This document shows, piece by piece, positions 55,354 through 63,866 of a DNA stretch of 64,000 nucleotides. Origin of the DNA: Methylomagnum ishizawai (lineage in GTDB: Bacteria > Pseudomonadota > Gammaproteobacteria > Methylococcales > Methylococcaceae); NCBI RefSeq assembly GCF_900155475.1, contig NZ_FXAM01000001.1, positions 3,482,881 to 3,546,880 on the forward strand, given 5' to 3'. How positions within the stretch are numbered: the first letter of the stretch is position 1; every line of letters starts with the position of its first letter. The notes below the pieces were generated by a model. The model saw nothing but the letters and a program-made list of their open reading frames with translations, did no database searches and was not told the DNA's origin. The translations under genes were made by a program, and so were the position numbers.

Positions 55354-55538
55354 GTTGGGTTGCCTTTGTCGTTTTCTCTTTATGTAACCGGTCAAGATGG
55401 GCAGGGTAGTCCGCTTGCAAGGGAGCGAATTTTGCGGGAGTGTGCCGCAAATGTACACAGGCAACCCGTCACGTCCGTTCCTTTGCCGCGGGCGGAGCCA
55501 CGGCTGCCCCGCCACCACCCCACCCGGACCGGAACGCG

Positions 55539-56468
55539 ATGAAACAGGATAAAAAACTCGTGGTCGCCATCTCGTCCCGCGCCTTGTTCGACCTGGACGA
55601 GTCGCATCGAATCTTCGAGGCCGAGGGCAAGGACGCCTTCTGCCGCTACCAAATCGAACACGAGGATGAGACCCTGGAACCCGGCGTGGCGTTCACCCTG
55701 GTGCGAAAACTTTTGGCCCTGAACCCGGCGCTGCCGGAACCCCTGGTCGAGGTCATCCTGCTCTCCCGCAACAGCGCCGACACCGGGCTGCGGGTGTTCA
55801 ATTCGATCCGCCGCCATGGGCTGGATATCGCCCGCGCCGCCTTCACCAGCGGCCAGTCGCCGTTCGGTTATATCGGCGCGTTCGGGGCCGACCTGTTCCT
55901 GTCGGCCAACGCCGAGGACGTGGCCCTGGCCCTGGACAGGGGCCACGCCGCCGCCACCATCCTCGATTCCAACCCGGCCCATAACGCCGACTCCCAACTC
56001 CGCATCGCCTTCGATGGCGACGCCGTGCTGTTCTCGGACGAGGCCGAGCGCATCTACCAAGCCGATGGCCTCGGCGCGTTCACCGAGAACGAGGTCGAGA
56101 AGGCCAAGACGCCGCTGTCCGGCGGTCCCTTCAAAGCCTTCCTCGCCAGCCTGCACCATATCCAAAGCCTGTTCCCGCCCGATCTGGCCCCGATCCGCAC
56201 CGCCTTGGTCACGGCTCGCGGCGCGCCCGCCCACGAACGGGTGGTCAGGACGCTCAGGGCGTGGAATATCCGCATCGACGAGGCTTTGTTCCTGGGCGGG
56301 ATGGACAAGGGACCCTTCTTACGGGCGTTCGGGGCGGATATTTTCTTCGACGACCAGCAGAAGCATTGCGCCTCGGCCTCGGGGCATGTGGCGACCGGGC
56401 ATGTGCCGCATGGCATCGCCAATCCGCAGGTTTTGCCGGGACCGGCCCGCCCCGACGGCAAGGCGTAG
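55539..56468 (+). CDS. 5'-nucleotidase (PF06189 type)
   Basis: This 309-aa protein starts KKLVVAISSRALFDLDESHRIFE, carries VEVILLSRNSADTGLRVFNSIRRHGLDI (about 70-97), SPFGYIGAFGADLFLSAN and the C-terminal LGGMDKGPFLRAFGADIFFDDQ. This is the HAD-like 5'-nucleotidase group to which eukaryotic cytosolic 5'-nucleotidase 1 also belongs. It should dephosphorylate nucleoside monophosphates in the cytoplasm. Monocistronic. Confidence 0.88.
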   Translation: MKQDKKLVVAISSRALFDLDESHRIFEAEGKDAFCRYQIEHEDETLEPGVAFTLVRKLLALNPALPEPLVEVILLSRNSADTGLRVFNSIRRHGLDIARAAFTSGQSPFGYIGAFGADLFLSANAEDVALALDRGHAAATILDSNPAHNADSQLRIAFDGDAVLFSDEAERIYQADGLGAFTENEVEKAKTPLSGGPFKAFLASLHHIQSLFPPDLAPIRTALVTARGAPAHERVVRTLRAWNIRIDEALFLGGMDKGPFLRAFGADIFFDDQQKHCASASGHVATGHVPHGIANPQVLPGPARPDGKA

Positions 56469-56488
56469 ACGGACCCGGCGCGTCCGTC

Positions 56489-58018
56489 CTAGGGCGGCCT
56501 GGCCGCGGGCTTGAACAAGCGCCGGAATCGTTTCCGCCGCCCCGCCGCCACGAACCGGGCGAAACAGGCCGGAAACGCCTCCCGCAACCGCCGCTCATGG
56601 CTATAACGCCGGTCCAGCAAGGCGCCCAGGGCCAACAACGTCCCGGTCGGCGCATCCGTCGCCCGCAAGGCCTCGGCGAATTCCCGTAACCGCCCGATCT
56701 GGGCCTGGGCGTCCTGGTAGGCACCCAGATGTTCCTGCAAGCCTTTGAGCGCCCCGATGAGCGGGTCGATCCGCTCCGGCGGATAGAGTTCGCGGAAGAA
56801 TTCCAGCAGATAGCGCAACTTCTTGGCAGTCTTGCGCAATTCATGGAGCCGGTCGGCGGGACTCGCGGGTTCTATCGCCAAGCCTGCCGCGACCACCCGC
56901 CGATAGAGCTTCCAGATGCGGCGGTCGGCCAGCCCCCGGATCGGCAGGGCGGCTTGCGGCGCGGTGGGATGGGTGGGCGGTCCGCGGCGTAGGAAGCGCT
57001 CCCAACTCCGCACCATGCCGCGGTAGCCGGGGGATGTTAGATGTTCGTTCAGCCGGGCGTGGGCGATGGCGGCGCGTTCGAGCAACAAGGCCCGCAACGG
57101 TTCGAGTCCGTCGCGCAAGGCTTCCGGCAATTCCTCCCGGTGCCGCTCGAAATCCAGCAGGTACACATCCAAATCGCGGGCTTCGCCGGTGACGCGCCCG
57201 AGTTCGGCGAAAGCCTGGGCATAGCGCCGGGTAGTCTTTGCCGGAAATACGGCTTTGATCTGGCCCAGGGCCGCACGGGTCCGCCGCACCGCGACCCTGA
57301 AATCGTGCAGGAATTCGGTGTCGACCGAGTCCAGGACACCGGCCTCGTTGCGCCGGATCGCTTCCCACTGGGTCCACAGGATGCGCCGGGCCGCCGCATC
57401 GGCCCGCTCCGCCGGATCGAGCCGGAATCGGGCCGCGCCGGATAACTCCAACGCCTCCGCCCGCCCGCCGGCCGGGGCGGATTCCAAACCGAAGCGTCCG
57501 CGCACGGCCTCTACGGTATGGCGGAACCGCTTGGGTCCGCATCGGACCGCGACCAAGCGCAACCGGGCCGGGAGCGGCGGCGCTTCCAGCTCCGGAATAT
57601 CCAACTCCGCCCGCATCAGCGCGGCGCCCGCCGCGTCCTCCCACACGAAAATCTCGCGCAGCAGGGTGATTCCGGGCCGGGGCAGCAAGGCCCGGCAATC
57701 CAGCAGCGCCGCCACCGGCCCACGCCAAGGGGCCGGTGGCAGGTCTTGGGCGAAGCGCGGCGGGGTGGCGACGGCGACCGGCTCGTGCCACACGCCGCCG
57801 GGTCCGGCCACCCATACGGCGAGCGCGTCCCCATCCGGCTCGATGGCGCAGCCAAACCCGGCCCGCCGCAAGCGCCCGTCGAAGCTATCGTAATACACCC
57901 GCTTCACACGGCGGCGGCCCTGGGACAGGAAGCCGAAGGCTTGCTCCAAGGTATCAACCAGTTCGGTGGGATTGGCATGGGGAGGCAGGGTGAATTCGCT
58001 GCGGAGTGGATCGCTCAT
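56489..58018 (-). CDS. CHAD-domain protein with CYTH-like N-terminus
   Basis: This 509-aa protein has an N-terminal region (1-200) with a CYTH-like pattern (RRVKRVYYDSFDGRLRRAG, RHTVEAVRGRF). Its catalytic E-x-E-x-K start is reduced (SEFTLPP), so triphosphatase activity is doubtful. The C-terminal CHAD domain (about 220-500) is helical with conserved His and basic residues: EFLHDFRVAVRRTRAAL, ARDLDVYLLDF, RLHELRKTAKKLRYLLEFF. CHAD domains bind polyphosphate. It is convergent with the 5'-nucleotidase gene. Confidence 0.85.
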   Translation of the reverse strand: MSDPLRSEFTLPPHANPTELVDTLEQAFGFLSQGRRRVKRVYYDSFDGRLRRAGFGCAIEPDGDALAVWVAGPGGVWHEPVAVATPPRFAQDLPPAPWRGPVAALLDCRALLPRPGITLLREIFVWEDAAGAALMRAELDIPELEAPPLPARLRLVAVRCGPKRFRHTVEAVRGRFGLESAPAGGRAEALELSGAARFRLDPAERADAAARRILWTQWEAIRRNEAGVLDSVDTEFLHDFRVAVRRTRAALGQIKAVFPAKTTRRYAQAFAELGRVTGEARDLDVYLLDFERHREELPEALRDGLEPLRALLLERAAIAHARLNEHLTSPGYRGMVRSWERFLRRGPPTHPTAPQAALPIRGLADRRIWKLYRRVVAAGLAIEPASPADRLHELRKTAKKLRYLLEFFRELYPPERIDPLIGALKGLQEHLGAYQDAQAQIGRLREFAEALRATDAPTGTLLALGALLDRRYSHERRLREAFPACFARFVAAGRRKRFRRLFKPAARPP

Positions 58019-58132
58019 GGCGGGACGGCGGCTGACAAGCGGGCCGGGATTCTCCCATGGCACCCCGCCCCTTGTCTCCCCGCGCGCCGATACAGCCGGA
58101 CCGGAGCGATAGTGGAACCCGTAGCTAGCGGA

Positions 58133-58253
58133 ATCCGGGCTACGCCGAAGCTGGCGATTTAAAGCGGTTGGGGCACGAGGCCGGAACGCAGTGGAATCCA
58201 GGACTCCGGTGGCACCGAGAGTCCCGAATTCCGCTCCGCTCCATCCGGGCTAC
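58133..58253. repeat. Pair of ATCCGGGCTAC interspersed repeats
   Basis: ATCCGGGCTAC occurs at 58133-58143 and 58243-58253, each preceded by GGAA- or GCTCC-type sequence. A third near-copy (ATCCGGGCTA) is at 36601. Sequences of the kind GTAGCCCGGATnnAGCG are widespread intergenic repeats in gammaproteobacteria. The second copy overlaps the stop of the small hypothetical gene. Confidence 0.5.
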
Positions 58254-58528
58254 AACACCATCCGGTATAAAGATTGCCGCAGCGTCGGCGTCTTGGGCGC
58301 GTAGGCCGCGGTGGTCTTGCCGCGGGCGGGTTCCTGGCTGACGGGCCTGAGGTCGTATTCCGGCACCAACAACACCAACCCGGAAGCGAAGACGATATAG
58401 ACTTCGTGGGTATCGGAATGCGGATGGCGGACGATGACGGCCTCTTTGCCGACATATTGGGCACGCCGCGGGTTATTGTGCAGCGGCGCGTAGATCATGG
58501 TGGTTCCAATGGTGAATTTTCCGTCCAT
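58250..58528 (-). CDS. Small hypothetical protein
   Basis: This 92-aa protein begins MDGKFTIGTTMIYAPLHNNP and has VGKEAVIVRHPHSDTHEVYIVFASGLVLLVPEYDL (about 28-62), which looks like a small beta barrel. No family is recognised. Upstream in-frame ATGs exist (58534 and beyond). The true start may also be the ATG of MIYAPLHNN. Confidence 0.5.
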   Translation of the reverse strand: MDGKFTIGTTMIYAPLHNNPRRAQYVGKEAVIVRHPHSDTHEVYIVFASGLVLLVPEYDLRPVSQEPARGKTTAAYAPKTPTLRQSLYRMVL

Positions 58529-58859
58529 AAGCATCATCATCCAGCAGTGGTTTCGATTGCTATGGGCCATCGCTTCGGCCCTCCGCCTGGAAACAGGCTT
58601 TGGCATTGCAGCAAAGCCCCCCCGCCCCGGCAATACGGGAATCCCTGCATTGCCCAGGGGAAGCGGGACGGCTAGCCTCCGCCATGAGCGGACCGGATTC
58701 CGTAGCCCGGACCGTCCATTCCCCGCCGGCCCGGCTCGCCCCGAATTCCACGCCGGGATATACTGCCCCGAGCCGAATCCGCCGCGCCCGCGCCCGGCCC
58801 GACTTGGCTAGCCCGGCCTTCGCGCCCCCCTCAACGCCCCTACCCCAGTGTTGCCCCGG
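58529..58859. other. 331-bp gap with no supported gene
   Basis: Divergent intergenic region between the small hypothetical gene and the GGDEF-like gene. Frames here show no protein-like composition. GATTCCGTAGCCCGG at about 58695-58709 resembles the ATCCGGGCTAC repeats. I see no convincing promoter or RNA. Confidence 0.4.
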
Positions 58860-60092
58860 ATGCCACCCAGTGCCGCTTTCCCCTGGATAGACCCCATCCC
58901 CCACCCCGTGCTGCTGGTCGCCCTGGACGGTGGCCGCGCCGCCTTCGCCAACCGCCGGGCACGGGAAAAACTCGGAACCACCGCCCAGCCCGGCCCGGCG
59001 GCGGCGATCTTCTCCGAACCCGACGACCTCGCCCGCCTGCTCGAAACCGCCCGGACCGGCCCGGCCCGCCTCGACCGCGTGGCCTTGAAAAGCGCGGAAG
59101 GCACCCACGTCTGGTGCCGGGTCGAGGCCGAGCGCACGGTGATCGAGGGCCGCGAATACGCCCTGCTGACCCTGGCCGACGCGCAGGACGCCCCGGCCGA
59201 CCCCCGGTCGGCCCTGTGGCGGGCGGTGTTCGACCAGGCCGGGATCGGCATCGTGTTATTGGACGCGGCGGGCCGGTTCCTGGACGCCAATCCGCGTTGG
59301 CTGGAACTGTTCGGCTATACCTGGGACGACGCGCGGGCATTGCGCCCCTCCGCTTCCCTGGACCAAGGCCGGATCGGCGCCCTGCTGCGCGGCGAAACCG
59401 CCCAATACCGCGTCGAGCAAGCCTATGTCCGCCAGGACGGCACGCCGTTCTGGGGGGATTTGTCGGTCGGTGCCTTGCGCGACGCCGAAGGTGCCGCCCG
59501 CTATGTGATGGGATTCCTGCTCGATATTACCGCCCACAAACGCGCGGAGGACCAACTGCACGAAGCCAACGAGCGCCTGGAAATGCAATTGCTGGAAAAC
59601 CAGCGACTACAGGAGCAACTGGCCGGGCTCGCCATACGCGACGGGCTGACCGGCCTGTTCAACCGCCGCTATATGGAAGCCACCCTGCACCGGGAACTCA
59701 GCCGCGTGGGCCGGGACAACCAGCCCCTCAGCATCGTGGCCATGCAGATCGACCAACGGACGGGCGACCCGCTCCTCAAAACCGTGGCCGGACTCCTGCA
59801 CAGCCAGATGCGCGGCGCAGACCTGGCCTGCCGCTACGACGATGCGGTCTTCGTGGCGGTGCTGCCTGGCGCGCCCCTGCTGAACGCCGCCCGGCGGGCC
59901 GAATCCTGGCGCACCGCCGTGGAGGCGCTCGCCATCGACCACGCGGGCGAGACCCTTTGCTGCACCGTGTCTATCGGGATCGCGGAATACCCCCGCCATG
60001 GGCTTTCCGGCGACCAACTGCTCGCCCAGGCCGACAGCGCCCTCCGCCTCGCCCAAGAAGCCGGCCGCAACCGGGTCGTGACCTGGGGTTGA
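58860..60092 (+). CDS. PAS-PAS-GGDEF protein with degenerate cyclase domain
   Basis: This 410-aa protein has two PAS-like domains (about 10-110 and 118-225, the latter with IGIVLLDAAGRFLDANPRW and VMGFLLDITAHK), a coiled coil (230-255) and a GGDEF-type fold (RDGLTGLFNRRYMEATL). The active loop reads RYDDAVFV instead of GG(D/E)EF. The preceding DHFKxxND-type metal/substrate segment is missing: MQIDQ runs directly into RTGDPLLKTV. It cannot be a diguanylate cyclase; a sensory or scaffold role is inferred. Confidence 0.85.
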   Translation: MPPSAAFPWIDPIPHPVLLVALDGGRAAFANRRAREKLGTTAQPGPAAAIFSEPDDLARLLETARTGPARLDRVALKSAEGTHVWCRVEAERTVIEGREYALLTLADAQDAPADPRSALWRAVFDQAGIGIVLLDAAGRFLDANPRWLELFGYTWDDARALRPSASLDQGRIGALLRGETAQYRVEQAYVRQDGTPFWGDLSVGALRDAEGAARYVMGFLLDITAHKRAEDQLHEANERLEMQLLENQRLQEQLAGLAIRDGLTGLFNRRYMEATLHRELSRVGRDNQPLSIVAMQIDQRTGDPLLKTVAGLLHSQMRGADLACRYDDAVFVAVLPGAPLLNAARRAESWRTAVEALAIDHAGETLCCTVSIGIAEYPRHGLSGDQLLAQADSALRLAQEAGRNRVVTWG

Positions 60093-60156
60093 ACCCCGGC
60101 GCGGAACCCCTAGAATCAGCGGAACGGTCCCGCGCCGGGACCGATACGGATTTCCC

Positions 60157-62325
60157 ATGAAGCATTCCCATTACCACGCCGATATTTCCTCCCGCCCCAA
60201 CGACGAACTGCTGGCCCGGCTGTCGGCGGGCTACAAGGACGAAGAGCGCGGCAAGATCGCCGAAGCCCTCGAACTCGCCGTCAAGGCGCGGGACAACGAC
60301 ACCCTGGTCCGCCCCCGCGGCATCGATGTCGCCCACACCCTGCACAACCTCAAGGTCGATGCCCCGACCCTCCAGATCGCCCTGCTCAGCGACCCCTACC
60401 TGCGCGATACCCTGGACGAGCACGAGATCGAACACCGTTTCGGCCCGGCCATCGCCGAACTGGTGCGCAAGGTGAACTGGCTCAACACCTTCGACGAATA
60501 CCGCCCCGACGAACCCAAACAGCCCGACCAGGCCGAATTACTGCGGCGCATGTTGCTGGCGGTGGTCAACGACGTGCGCGGCGTGGTGGTGAAACTGGCC
60601 TACCGCCTGCAACGCCTGCGCCTGCTCAAGGACCAGGACCAGGACGAGCACCAGCGCCGCAAAATCGCCCTGGAAACCCTGGATATCTTCGCCCCGCTGG
60701 CCAACCGGCTCGGCGTCGGCCAGCTCAAATGGGAACTGGAAGACCTGTCGTTCCGTTACCTGGAACCCGAGGAATACAAGCGCCTCGCCAAATCCCTGGC
60801 CGCCAACCGCGCCGAGCGCGAAGGTTTCATCCACCGCTTCATGGCCGATCTGCGTGAGGAGTTCGAGGCCCAGGGCATCAAGGTCCGGGTGTTCGGCCGC
60901 CCCAAACATATCTACAGCATCCACCGCAAAATGACCCGCAAGGATGTGCCGCTGGACGAGCTCTACGACCTGCACGCGGTCAGGGCCATCGTTGAGGACG
61001 TGCCGTCCTGCTACGCCGTGCTGGGTTTGGTGCATAGCCGTTGGCTGCACATCCCCAGGGAATTCGACGATTACATCGCCAACCCCAAGGACAACGGCTA
61101 CCAATCCCTGCACACCGTGGTGGTGGGACCGGAAGGCAGGCCGGTCGAAATCCAAATCCGCACCGAGGAGATGCACGCCTTCGCCGAATACGGGGTGGCC
61201 GCGCATTGGCGCTACAAGGAAGGTGGCCGGCAAGACGCCGCCCTCGACCGCAGCATCAACGCCCTGCGCCGCCTCCTGGAAAACAAGGAGGACGAGACCA
61301 TCCTGGAAAGCTTCCGGGCGGAATTGTTCGAGGACCAAATCTTCGTGCTGACGCCCAAGGGCCAGGTAATCCGGCTACGCAAGGGCGCGACGCCGGTGGA
61401 TTTCGCCTATGCCATCCACACCGAGGTCGGCCACCATTGCCGGGGCGCGAAGGTGAACGGGCGCATGGTGCAACTCACCCACGCCTTGAAATCCGGCGAC
61501 AAGGTCGAGGTGCTGACCACCAAGGCCGGCGGGCCGAGCCTGGGTTGGCTCGACGGCCACCTGGGCTATGTCAAGACCGCCCATGCCCGCGGCAAGATCA
61601 GGGCGTGGTTCCGCCAACAGGACCACGAAAAACACCTCAAGGCTGGTAAAACTATCCTCGACCGCGAGCGCCAGAAAATGGGCGTGAAGGAGGTGGATTT
61701 GGAAGAACTGGCGCGGCATTTCCATCTGCCGCACGGCAACGATGTGTTGTTGGCGGTGGGCCGGGCCGATATTTCGGCGGCGCAGTTGGCGGGCGTGCTG
61801 AAACCCGCCGATTGGCAGCCGCCGCGTTCCAAGGTGCCGGTGGTGAAGAAGCCGGTGCCGCAGGGCCACGCCAAGGAAGAAGTGACGATCCAGGGGATTC
61901 GCAACCTGTTGACGCACATGGCCCGCTGCTGCGCCCCGGTGCCGGGCGATCCCATCGTGGGCTATATCACCATCGGGCGGGGCATCGCCATCCACCGGCG
62001 GGATTGCGTGAACGTGTTGCAATTGCGCGAGGAAAAGCACAGCCGCCTGATCGAAGTGGCCTGGGGCGAGGAGCAGGAAACCTTCCCGGTGGAATTGGAA
62101 GTGCGGGCGCTGGACCGGAAGGGCTTATTGAAGGATATCGCCCATGTGCTATCCGCCGAGCATATCAACATCCTCCGCAGCAACACGCTGACCGATCCCG
62201 ACAAGGGGGATGTGGTGATGCTGATCACGGCGGAAGTCGCCGACCTGGCCCAATTGAGCCAGGCGCTGGACCGGATCGGGGAGATACATAATGTTTTGGG
62301 GGCGCGGCGGAAGGAGCATGGGTGA
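60157..62325 (+). CDS. relA: RelA-type (p)ppGpp synthetase
   Basis: This 722-aa protein has the RelA/SpoT layout: degenerate HD hydrolase region (30-180), synthetase (about 230-350: GRPKHIYSIHRKM, DYIANPKDNGYQSLHTVV), TGS (about 395-455: VLTPKGQVIRLRKGATPVDFAYAIH) and C-terminal ACT (from about 640). The HD motif and the EDT of active hydrolases are absent, as in RelA, so it should only make (p)ppGpp on starved ribosomes. Its last 106 coding and stop-flanking bases are duplicated 849 bp downstream. Confidence 0.93.
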   Translation: MKHSHYHADISSRPNDELLARLSAGYKDEERGKIAEALELAVKARDNDTLVRPRGIDVAHTLHNLKVDAPTLQIALLSDPYLRDTLDEHEIEHRFGPAIAELVRKVNWLNTFDEYRPDEPKQPDQAELLRRMLLAVVNDVRGVVVKLAYRLQRLRLLKDQDQDEHQRRKIALETLDIFAPLANRLGVGQLKWELEDLSFRYLEPEEYKRLAKSLAANRAEREGFIHRFMADLREEFEAQGIKVRVFGRPKHIYSIHRKMTRKDVPLDELYDLHAVRAIVEDVPSCYAVLGLVHSRWLHIPREFDDYIANPKDNGYQSLHTVVVGPEGRPVEIQIRTEEMHAFAEYGVAAHWRYKEGGRQDAALDRSINALRRLLENKEDETILESFRAELFEDQIFVLTPKGQVIRLRKGATPVDFAYAIHTEVGHHCRGAKVNGRMVQLTHALKSGDKVEVLTTKAGGPSLGWLDGHLGYVKTAHARGKIRAWFRQQDHEKHLKAGKTILDRERQKMGVKEVDLEELARHFHLPHGNDVLLAVGRADISAAQLAGVLKPADWQPPRSKVPVVKKPVPQGHAKEEVTIQGIRNLLTHMARCCAPVPGDPIVGYITIGRGIAIHRRDCVNVLQLREEKHSRLIEVAWGEEQETFPVELEVRALDRKGLLKDIAHVLSAEHINILRSNTLTDPDKGDVVMLITAEVADLAQLSQALDRIGEIHNVLGARRKEHG
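62216..62321. repeat. 106-bp direct repeat, copy A (relA 3' end)
   Basis: Bases 62216-62321 are identical to 63065-63170 over 106 bp, at a distance of 849 bp. This copy encodes the last 35 residues of RelA in frame. The toxin-antitoxin cassette lies exactly between the two copies. Confidence 0.97.
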
Positions 62326-62408
62326 GGGGCGGGCCACACCGATACCCACGCATCGAACCGCCGCGCCACAATGCCCACCTGCCTTTTTGACACCGGAAGG
62401 AATACTCC

Positions 62409-62642
62409 ATGAAAACCGCGAACATCACCGAATCCCCCGTCGATTTTTCCGCCTTGCTGGCGGAAGCCGAGGCCGGCGAACCCGTGCTGATCCTGCGCCA
62501 AGGGCAACCCGTGGCGCGGCTGGTCGCGGAACCGGCCCGCTCCGCCCCTTTCGATCTCGGGGCTTTGCGCGACTTCGTCCAGGCCGGACCCTGCCACGCC
62601 AGCCCGACCGTGGCGGAGATGCGCGAGAACAACCTGCTGTGA
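62409..62642 (+). CDS. Phd/YefM-type antitoxin
   Basis: This 77-aa protein shows the prevent-host-death pattern: VDFSALLAEAEAGEPVLILR (about 11-30) and QPVARLVA. The C-terminus SPTVAEMRENNLL is the toxin-binding tail. A GAAGGA site precedes ATG 62409. The stop overlaps the GTG of the PIN toxin by 4 nt. Confidence 0.88.
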   Translation: MKTANITESPVDFSALLAEAEAGEPVLILRQGQPVARLVAEPARSAPFDLGALRDFVQAGPCHASPTVAEMRENNLL

Positions 62643-63064
62643 TCTATCTCGACACCTCGGCGCTCGGGGCGCTCTTTTTCCGGGAGCCGACCGCGCCCGC
62701 CATTTTGAACCGCTTGCAATCGACCCAACCCGGCGAGCTGGGCATATCGGCCTGGGCGCTCACGGAAATGGCCAGCGTAGGCGCGATCAAGGAACGAACG
62801 GGGCACATCGGCCCGGCGGAACGGGCGGCGGCCCTGGCCGCCTTCCAGCGCTTCGCCTCGGATTCGCTGGTATTGGCCGAAGTGGAACCCTCGGATTTCC
62901 GCCAAGCCGCCCGGTTGCTCGACCTGCCCGTCTTGGCCTTGCGTGCCGGGGACGCGCTCCATCTGGCGGTCGCCCGCCGACTCGATGCCAGCCTTGGCAC
63001 CTTGGACATACGCCAAGCCAGCGCAGCCCGTCATTACGGAATCCCACTGTTCCCCTTGGTTTGA
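62639..63064 (+). CDS. PIN-domain (VapC-family) RNase toxin
   Basis: This 141-aa protein has a complete PIN active site: Asp in IYLDTSALG (2-10), Glu in ALTEMAS (about 40), Asp in RAGDALHLAVA (about 100) and Asp in LGTLDIRQ (about 120). VapC toxins cut tRNA or rRNA. The GTG start overlaps the antitoxin. Its TGA stop (63062-63064) directly abuts copy B of the relA-end repeat (63065). Confidence 0.9.
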   Translation: MIYLDTSALGALFFREPTAPAILNRLQSTQPGELGISAWALTEMASVGAIKERTGHIGPAERAAALAAFQRFASDSLVLAEVEPSDFRQAARLLDLPVLALRAGDALHLAVARRLDASLGTLDIRQASAARHYGIPLFPLV

Positions 63065-63170
63065 TGATGCTGATCACGGCGGAAGTCGCCGACCTGGCCC
63101 AATTGAGCCAGGCGCTGGACCGGATCGGGGAGATACATAATGTTTTGGGGGCGCGGCGGAAGGAGCATGG
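63065..63170. repeat. 106-bp direct repeat, copy B (relA 3' end)
   Basis: Exact copy of 62216-62321. The last codons here read EHG followed by TAA, while copy A ends EHG followed by TGA. Each copy therefore keeps its own stop, and either could be the original relA end. Confidence 0.97.
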
Positions 63171-63239
63171 TTAATTTGGCCTGTGGATGGGTAAAAGCAT
63201 TGCTCAATACCTACCCCCCAACGCACCAACAAAAAACCC

Positions 63240-63665
63240 ATGGAAAAATACTTCACAGAACCCACCCAAGAATCGGGAGCCGCCCTATTTAGGCGGAATA
63301 TTTCAGGCACAGTGATGATGCTGAACCTGATCCGCCTCAAAGAAATCGCGGATTACGCCAACAGCCCGGAACTGGCTCCCAAAACCCAAATATCCGGCAG
63401 GGAGGCATTCCAGAAATACATAGACCACGCCATGCCCTTCCTCAAAGCAAGTGGCGGTGAACTGTTATTGCTTGGGGACGGGGGAAAATTCCTTATCGGC
63501 CCCAGCGAAGAGCAATGGGATATCGTCATGCTGGTTAGGCAAAGCTCCGTGGAAAGCTTCTTCGCTTTCGCCTCCAATCCTGGATATATGGCTGGAATAG
63601 GCCATAGAACCGCCGCGGTCCTCGATTCCAGGTTATTGCCGGTGGTGGAGCGCCACATTCCATAG
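63240..63665 (+). CDS. DUF1330-like small protein
   Basis: This 141-aa protein has a dimeric alpha-beta-barrel pattern: MMLNLIRLKEIADYA (26-40), FQKYIDHAMPFLKASGGELLLLGDGGKFLIGP and WDIVMLVRQSSVESFFAFASNPGY (about 93-116), then HRTAAVLDSRLLPV. This matches the DUF1330/EthD-like family. Function unknown. Slightly less GC-rich than its neighbours. Confidence 0.8.
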   Translation: MEKYFTEPTQESGAALFRRNISGTVMMLNLIRLKEIADYANSPELAPKTQISGREAFQKYIDHAMPFLKASGGELLLLGDGGKFLIGPSEEQWDIVMLVRQSSVESFFAFASNPGYMAGIGHRTAAVLDSRLLPVVERHIP

Positions 63666-63691
63666 CCGTGGTGAACAGAGGCCGGGCGGAA

Positions 63692-63713
63692 TAGCGCACC
63701 CGCGTATCCCACC
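63692..63713. repeat. Partial copy of the TAGCGCACCCGCGTA repeat
   Basis: TAGCGCACCCGCGTA (63692-63706) is identical to 44154-44168, and the following TCCCACC resembles its right arm. The left arm is missing, so it cannot form the long hairpin. Confidence 0.5.
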
Positions 63714-63866
63714 GGATGTGGAATCCCGGTCGGGCGGCGGAACCCGCTCTATCTCAAGTTCGCGGGATGGGTTTGGCGCATATGGGCGTTTCTCCACCGC
63801 CCACATGTGTTTAGCCAAACGCTTCTATATTCTTCAACCAATCGCGCAACCTTCAGAAAAAGAACG

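Noticed and set aside
63065-63170. Separate gene encoding a RelA C-terminus
   Set aside because: No start codon or ribosome site; it is only the duplicated 3' end.
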